Shown here: piece after piece, positions 60,075 to 64,000 of the stretch
How the letters are laid out: the number at the start of each line of letters is the position of its first letter
How positions within the stretch are numbered: the first letter of the stretch is position 1
From: DASRBN01 sp035294305
Lineage (GTDB): Bacteria > Chloroflexota > Ktedonobacteria > Ktedonobacterales > Ktedonobacteraceae
Direction of reading: 5' to 3'
DNA length: 64,000 nt
NCBI GenBank assembly: GCA_035294305.1
Contig: DATGLD010000008.1
Location: forward strand, 186,001-250,000
The notes under the pieces: generated by a model
Database searches by the model: none
Told to the model about the DNA's origin: nothing
The model's input: only the letters and a program-made list of their open reading frames with translations
Made by a program: the position numbers and the translations under genes

Positions 60075-61364
60075 ATGACAAAGACGAGTCAACAGAAGAC
60101 ATCCGCTAAAAACCGCGCACAGGTTACGCGCCGCCCGCAGCAAACGAAGCGTGCTACAAGACGCAAGGCCACGGGGCCGCGCAATAGCGTGTTGCTGATC
60201 GGGATTGTAGGCCTTATCGTGATAGCGGCTGCAGTGATTGCTTACGTACTTTATAATAACCATCTTGCCGCGGTCAATGCCGCCAATGCACAGGCCGCGG
60301 CCCGGGCGTATGCCGCCGGTACCAGCGCGGGGGTCATGTTTGGCTTCAACGCGCAGCATACCGGCTTTAATCCCTACGAGCGCGTTCTGAATACTTCGGA
60401 TGTCGCTCAATTGCAGCAGGATTGGAGCGTCTCCACCGGAGGCGAAATTAGCAGTGCCCCTATTGTTATCAATGGAGTCGTCTACATCGGTTCTGGCAAC
60501 CACAAGCTATACGCCGTGGATGCAGTCAGCGGTAAGATTCGCTGGACTGCCACTCTTGGCAACGTGATTTCGTGCTCCCCCGCAGTTGCCAATGGCATCG
60601 TCTATATAGGTTCCTATAATGATAAATTCTATGCCCTGGATGCCGCGACCGGCAAGATACGCTGGTCCGCCTCCATTGGCGGGTCATCAGGCTCCTCACC
60701 GATAATCGTAAACGGTATGGTGTACATTGGCTCGCTTGCGGGCAACCTGTATGCCCTGGATGCCGCGACCGGCAAGATACGCTGGACTTTCTCGACGGGC
60801 GCTCCGATCAATTCCTCCCCTGCCGTCGCCAATGGCATGGTCTTCTTCGGTTCCAACGATAGCAAGATATATGCTCTGGATGCCAACAGCGGCAAACCTC
60901 TCTGGACGGTCGCGACCGGGTTTCCCATCAATTCTTCTCCCGCGTTCTCAAACGGCAAAGTCTACATTGGCTCCGGCGATCAGAAACTCTACGCGCTGGA
61001 CGCTGGCAGCGGCGACATCCTCTGGACCGTCAAAACCGGTGATGCAATAGAGTCATCACCGGCAATTGCCAACGGAACAGTCTACGTTGGTTCCGATGAT
61101 CATAAGCTTTATGCCATCGATGCCACTACCGGCACGATCCGCTGGACTGCCTCAACTGGAGACAAGGTTCAATCTTCACCGCTCGTTGCCAATGGTGTGG
61201 TCTATGTTGGCTCCGATGATGACAAAATTTATGCGTTCGCTGCCGGTAGCGGCAATAACCTGTGGGATAGTATGCTTGGCAATGCCATTGTCTCTTCACC
61301 GGCAGTCGCCAACGGTGTGGTCTATGTCGGCTCCGATGATGGCAAGCTGTACGCATTTCACTGA
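60075..61364 (+). CDS. Membrane-anchored PQQ-like beta-propeller protein
   Basis: About 429 residues. The basic N-terminus (TKTSQQKTSAKNRAQ) and one membrane segment (SVLLIGIVGLIVIAAAVIAY, about 41-60) precede roughly eight 40-residue blades of the form GVVYIGSGNHKLYAVDAVSG. The blades are encoded by a 120-bp tandem pattern, and two neighbouring blades share an identical run around TATGCCCTGGATGCCGCGAC (60629 and 60749), pointing to recent internal duplication. It has no PQQ ligands that I can identify; a BamB-like scaffold role is possible. The start at 60075 is chosen over 60009 because it begins just before the basic anchor. Confidence 0.85.
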   Translation: MTKTSQQKTSAKNRAQVTRRPQQTKRATRRKATGPRNSVLLIGIVGLIVIAAAVIAYVLYNNHLAAVNAANAQAAARAYAAGTSAGVMFGFNAQHTGFNPYERVLNTSDVAQLQQDWSVSTGGEISSAPIVINGVVYIGSGNHKLYAVDAVSGKIRWTATLGNVISCSPAVANGIVYIGSYNDKFYALDAATGKIRWSASIGGSSGSSPIIVNGMVYIGSLAGNLYALDAATGKIRWTFSTGAPINSSPAVANGMVFFGSNDSKIYALDANSGKPLWTVATGFPINSSPAFSNGKVYIGSGDQKLYALDAGSGDILWTVKTGDAIESSPAIANGTVYVGSDDHKLYAIDATTGTIRWTASTGDKVQSSPLVANGVVYVGSDDDKIYAFAAGSGNNLWDSMLGNAIVSSPAVANGVVYVGSDDGKLYAFH

Positions 61365-61448
61365 TGGAAATGTGGGATATAGCGAGCCGGCATGGTGGCT
61401 ACTCTTTATCTCGACTCGAATGCCGGCTCGCTATAGACTATCATTCAG

Positions 61449-62285
61449 CTAATATCCGGTGCCCTGTTCAAAAGTATTTGCGATGACCTTGTAACCTTTG
61501 GTAGTGGCATGAATATCATTAAAGAAGCTGCACATCCAGGTATAGTTGCAAATGTGTTTGTTAGGCACACCCGGGCCGCCGAACGCGCTGAAGACATCAA
61601 CGATTGTGCCGAAGCCGCTTACATCATTAGCAAGATGCTGGTTGATCATCTGAACTAATGAAACATCCTGTGGGCAGATATTCTGATAGGGGTCATAATA
61701 ATTCATCATCACCAGGTCACCCGTCACCTGCCCGTGGACGGTCAGCGCTGCCTTCAACTGCGGTAGGATAATTTGCGTCAGGTTTTTATCGAGCGTCTGT
61801 AAATCAGTATTGAAGCTCGAACTGACGTTGCAATTGTTGGGGTTGATGTCCGGTAGCAGGTCGTTCGCACCGATGTCGAGCGTCACAGGACTCACCTGGC
61901 CTGCGAACAATTGCAAATAGGTAACGGCGGCGCTCAGTTGCGGGCCGACATAAGGAAATTTACGCAGGTAAGAGTAGGGACAGCCTCCATTGATAAACGT
62001 GCTGCTCGTCTCACCAGGACAACCCATGTTAGCCACATTCTTGACCCCATGCTCTTTCAGGTTGCTGAAGAAGTCATCGACGTAACCGTGGTCCCAGTTG
62101 AGGTCGGGTTGGTAGCCAAAAGCCAGCGAATCTCCTAATGCTAGGTAGTACTTCTTAGGCCCAATGAGCCTTGCATGGCGTCCGTTAGAGGCCGCAAGCG
62201 CTACCGGCGCTACACTAAAGCCTAGAAAAACAACGAACAAGAGAGGCGCAAGGATAAAGCGGAACAGGTAGGCATTCTTGAGCAT
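61449..62285 (-). CDS. Secreted SGNH/GDSL hydrolase
   Basis: 278 residues. A signal peptide (FILAPLLFVVFLGFSVAPVALAA region) is followed by the SGNH blocks: YYLALGDSLAFGYQ (nucleophile Ser), NMGCPGETSS (Gly), LDIGANDLLPD (Asn) and NDIHATTKGYKVIA (His). Family members are lipases/esterases, often acting on acylated sugars or lipids outside the cell. Six mature-region cysteines may form disulfides. Transcribed from the promoter at 62382-62410 and convergent with the propeller gene. Confidence 0.9.
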   Translation of the reverse strand: MLKNAYLFRFILAPLLFVVFLGFSVAPVALAASNGRHARLIGPKKYYLALGDSLAFGYQPDLNWDHGYVDDFFSNLKEHGVKNVANMGCPGETSSTFINGGCPYSYLRKFPYVGPQLSAAVTYLQLFAGQVSPVTLDIGANDLLPDINPNNCNVSSSFNTDLQTLDKNLTQIILPQLKAALTVHGQVTGDLVMMNYYDPYQNICPQDVSLVQMINQHLANDVSGFGTIVDVFSAFGGPGVPNKHICNYTWMCSFFNDIHATTKGYKVIANTFEQGTGY

Positions 62286-62381
62286 GGCAAGCTCTCCTTC
62301 ATGAATGCAAGGGCAGCAGACACCCCCAGGTATTGCTGCTTCCCTAAAAATAGAGGAAAAGAGTACACACCACCTGTAGAT

Positions 62382-62410
62382 AGTATAATCTTAAGCATTT
62401 GATAAAACAA
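62382..62410 (-). promoter_or_regulatory. Probable promoter of the SGNH hydrolase gene
   Basis: Minus strand TTGTTT (62410-62405), a 17-base spacer, then TATACT (62387-62382). The -10 is about 97 bases before the ATG. Confidence 0.5.
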
Positions 62411-62441
62411 GAGGTTATTGCACTTCTGCCTCTTCCTACGC

Positions 62442-62471
62442 TTGACCCGCCTGACCTCTTTACGGTATAGT
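62442..62471 (+). promoter_or_regulatory. Probable promoter of the GH57 gene
   Basis: TTGACC at 62442-62447 and TATAGT at 62466-62471 with an 18-base spacer; each matches five of six positions. Confidence 0.5.
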
Positions 62472-62518
62472 GGGTGCGCGTATAACCGTTATTTCGAGGC
62501 TGCATCTCGTGGGGGTGC

Positions 62519-62540
62519 TAGGGGCCAGATTCATCGCGCT
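62519..62540. repeat. Family E repeat in the GH57 leader
   Basis: TAGGGGCCAGATTCATCGCG, followed by a GGAGTGGGGTGATCC / CCCTCATCCC stretch, as in the copy after sucC. It lies between promoter and start codon. Confidence 0.7.
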
Positions 62541-62600
62541 CTGGAGTGGGGTGATCCCTCATCCCTTAATGAGTGTAGAGCCTATTGGGTGAGGCAACTG

Positions 62601-64000
62601 ATGAGTGAGCAACGAAAAAGCATCTACCTGGGATTGTTACTCCACAATCACCAGCCGGTCGGCAATTTCCCCTGGATATTTCAGCAAGTCTACGATGAGG
62701 CCTATCTTCCAATGATAGAGGCGCTGGAACGCCATCCTCAAGTACGCCTGTCGCTGCACTACACAGGTTCGCTGATAGATTGGTTAGAAGAAACGCATCC
62801 TGATTTCCTGCAGCGGGTGGCGAAACTGGCGCAACGCGGCCAGGTTGAGATTGTCAGCGGTGGCTACTACGAGCCGATCCTGCCGTCCATCCCCGATAGC
62901 GACAAGATCGGCCAGGTCCGCCGCTTGACGGAACGCGTCCGCCAGGATTTTGGGGTACAGGCAAGCGGCATGTGGATTGCGGAGCGCGTCTGGGAACCCG
63001 GCTTGCCCCGCCTGATTCGCGAGGCAGGCATCGAATGGACGATTCTGGATGACATACATTTTAAGAACGTCGGGTTGGAGGACAGCGATCTCTATGGCTA
63101 TTATGCCACCGAAGATCAAAGCCCCGTCCTCAAAGTCTTCGCCACCAGCAAGGCCATGCGCTATACGGTACCCTGGCGACCCGCCAGCGAGACCATTGAA
63201 ACGCTGCGCTCGCTCGCCACACTCGACGGCAAGCGCCTCGTGGCAATGGGCGACGACGGGGAAAAGTTCGGCAGCTGGCCAGGAACCCAGGAGTATTGCT
63301 GGGGTACGACTTCCTCGAGGGGCTGGGTAGAGCAATTTTTCACAGCTCTCGAACAGAACAGCGCCTGGCTGCACACGATCCCGCTAGGCGAATATGCCCG
63401 TAGTTATCCAGCCTTGGGTCGCATCTACATACCCACGTCGTCCTATATCGAGATGACAGAGTGGGCGTTGCCCGCCAAAAAATCGTATCTATTCGGGAAG
63501 TTGCTGCACCAGTTGGAGGATGAAAAGCGTGATACCGCCCTCCAATTCATGCGCGGCGGGTTCTGGCGCAATTTCCTGGTGCGCTATCCTGAAGTGAATA
63601 ATCAGCATAAAAAAATGCTGCGCGTGCATGAGGCCGTCTATGCTGCCGGCGCCAGGGAAGAGACTGGCCTGGTGCAGTTATGGAAAGCGCAGGCCAACGA
63701 TACCTACTGGCATGGCCTCTTTGGCGGCGTCTATATGGGGCATGTGCGCTCGGCCATCTACCACCATCTGATCAAGGCCGAGAATGCCGCCGACCGCGTC
63801 CGTTTCGGCCCCGGTCACTGGCAGCGTTACGAGTTCACCGATTTTGACCGTGACAGCCAGAACGAACTGCTTAGCGAGAGCGATACGCAAAATCTCTACA
63901 TTGACCCTCATCGCGGCGGCACGCTCTTTGAGTGGGATATGCGCCGCAGCGAGCATAACCTGCTCGCCGTCATGACCCGACGCGAGGAAAGCTATCACCA
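62601..64000 (+). CDS. GH57 glycoside hydrolase, 4-alpha-glucanotransferase/alpha-amylase type (3' truncated)
   Basis: The first 466 residues are present and the frame is open at the window edge. GH57 motifs occur in order: LLLHNHQPVGNF (motif 1), SGGYYEPILP (motif 2), MWIAERVWEPGLP with the nucleophile Glu (motif 3), AMGDDGEKFGSWPGT with the acid/base Asp (motif 4), and later PTSSYIEMTEWALPAKK (DUF1925-like region). Such enzymes cleave and transfer alpha-1,4-glucans in the cytoplasm. GTGAGG precedes the ATG. A complementary shadow frame is not a gene. Whether it is an amylase or glucanotransferase cannot be decided from this part. Confidence 0.92.
   Translation, partial: MSEQRKSIYLGLLLHNHQPVGNFPWIFQQVYDEAYLPMIEALERHPQVRLSLHYTGSLIDWLEETHPDFLQRVAKLAQRGQVEIVSGGYYEPILPSIPDSDKIGQVRRLTERVRQDFGVQASGMWIAERVWEPGLPRLIREAGIEWTILDDIHFKNVGLEDSDLYGYYATEDQSPVLKVFATSKAMRYTVPWRPASETIETLRSLATLDGKRLVAMGDDGEKFGSWPGTQEYCWGTTSSRGWVEQFFTALEQNSAWLHTIPLGEYARSYPALGRIYIPTSSYIEMTEWALPAKKSYLFGKLLHQLEDEKRDTALQFMRGGFWRNFLVRYPEVNNQHKKMLRVHEAVYAAGAREETGLVQLWKAQANDTYWHGLFGGVYMGHVRSAIYHHLIKAENAADRVRFGPGHWQRYEFTDFDRDSQNELLSESDTQNLYIDPHRGGTLFEWDMRRSEHNLLAVMTRREESYH

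Noticed and set aside
60400..61360. Regular 120-bp periodicity that resembles a tandem or CRISPR-like array
   Set aside because: The period equals 40 codons and encodes propeller blades; there are no constant repeats with variable spacers.
1..64000. Integrated phage, plasmid origin, transposase or tRNA genes
   Set aside because: Both strands were read for integrase, transposase and replication motifs and for tRNA-like cloverleafs; none was seen, although small or diverged tRNAs could be missed by eye.

Overview
The window looks like chromosomal DNA of a Chloroflexota bacterium, probably Ktedonobacteria-like. This is inferred from the mix of primary-metabolism genes, large families of short dispersed repeats, PQQ-type propellers, DUF1616/Wzx-type polysaccharide genes and many GNAT and LuxR-type proteins. 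I could not run a phylogenetic search. About fifty protein genes and one structural RNA (RNase P RNA) can be supported. No tRNA, rRNA, CRISPR array, transposase or phage gene was seen.

Layout. (1) 1-15.2 kb is mainly housekeeping: the 3' end of an isocitrate/isopropylmalate dehydrogenase, a rhodanese, glpX, gmk, rqcH, an rpoN-rnc-selD operon (minus strand), rnpB, and a plus-strand run of PPi-type phosphofructokinase, deoB, a GNAT and a phosphohexomutase joined by ATGA overlaps. selD is read as a selenoprotein: an in-frame UGA at codon 18 is followed by a small hairpin of bacterial SECIS type, so the conventional ATG start would lose the catalytic residue. (2) 16.4-23.5 kb is a compact nonribosomal peptide locus: a LuxR-type response regulator, a stand-alone A-PCP protein whose binding-pocket residues resemble a beta-alanine code, a C-A-PCP protein and an MbtH protein. 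The two NRPS genes share a gap-free upstream element. (3) 23.5-36.7 kb is an exopolysaccharide/glycan locus: GH5-like hydrolase, FemAB-like transferase, four glycosyltransferases, a Wzx flippase, two polytopic membrane proteins, a PAPS-type sulfotransferase and a polysaccharide deacetylase. (4) 37-41.2 kb carries an SbnA/SbnB pair (L-2,3-diaminopropionate synthesis), an LpxL/PatA-like acyltransferase and an APS kinase. The last can supply PAPS to the sulfotransferase, and the SbnAB product could feed the second NRPS module. (5) 41.3-45.1 kb is the most unusual part: two MauD-like proteins (one without CxxC), a MauE-like membrane protein and two tandem Tat-exported proteins with 18 and 16 cysteines. 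Their signal peptide and one W...C...GK.Y...DC segment recall the methylamine dehydrogenase light chain MauA, but the C-terminal half of MauA is missing. No mauB or mauG is present. (6) 45.2-64 kb returns to ordinary functions: sucCD, a histone-deacetylase-like hydrolase, GNAT, a GAF/PAS adenylate cyclase, an SDR, two beta-propeller proteins, a histidine kinase/response regulator pair, an SGNH hydrolase and the start of a GH57 glucanotransferase/amylase.

At least five families of short repeats are scattered through the window. One family sits in frame inside rpoN, an NRPS gene and a glycosyltransferase gene. Several repeats supply the stop codon of the gene they follow, and one family has terminal inverted repeats like a MITE. 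Functional calls rest on motif recognition from the translated sequence; published sequences and pocket codes are quoted from memory and marked as such.
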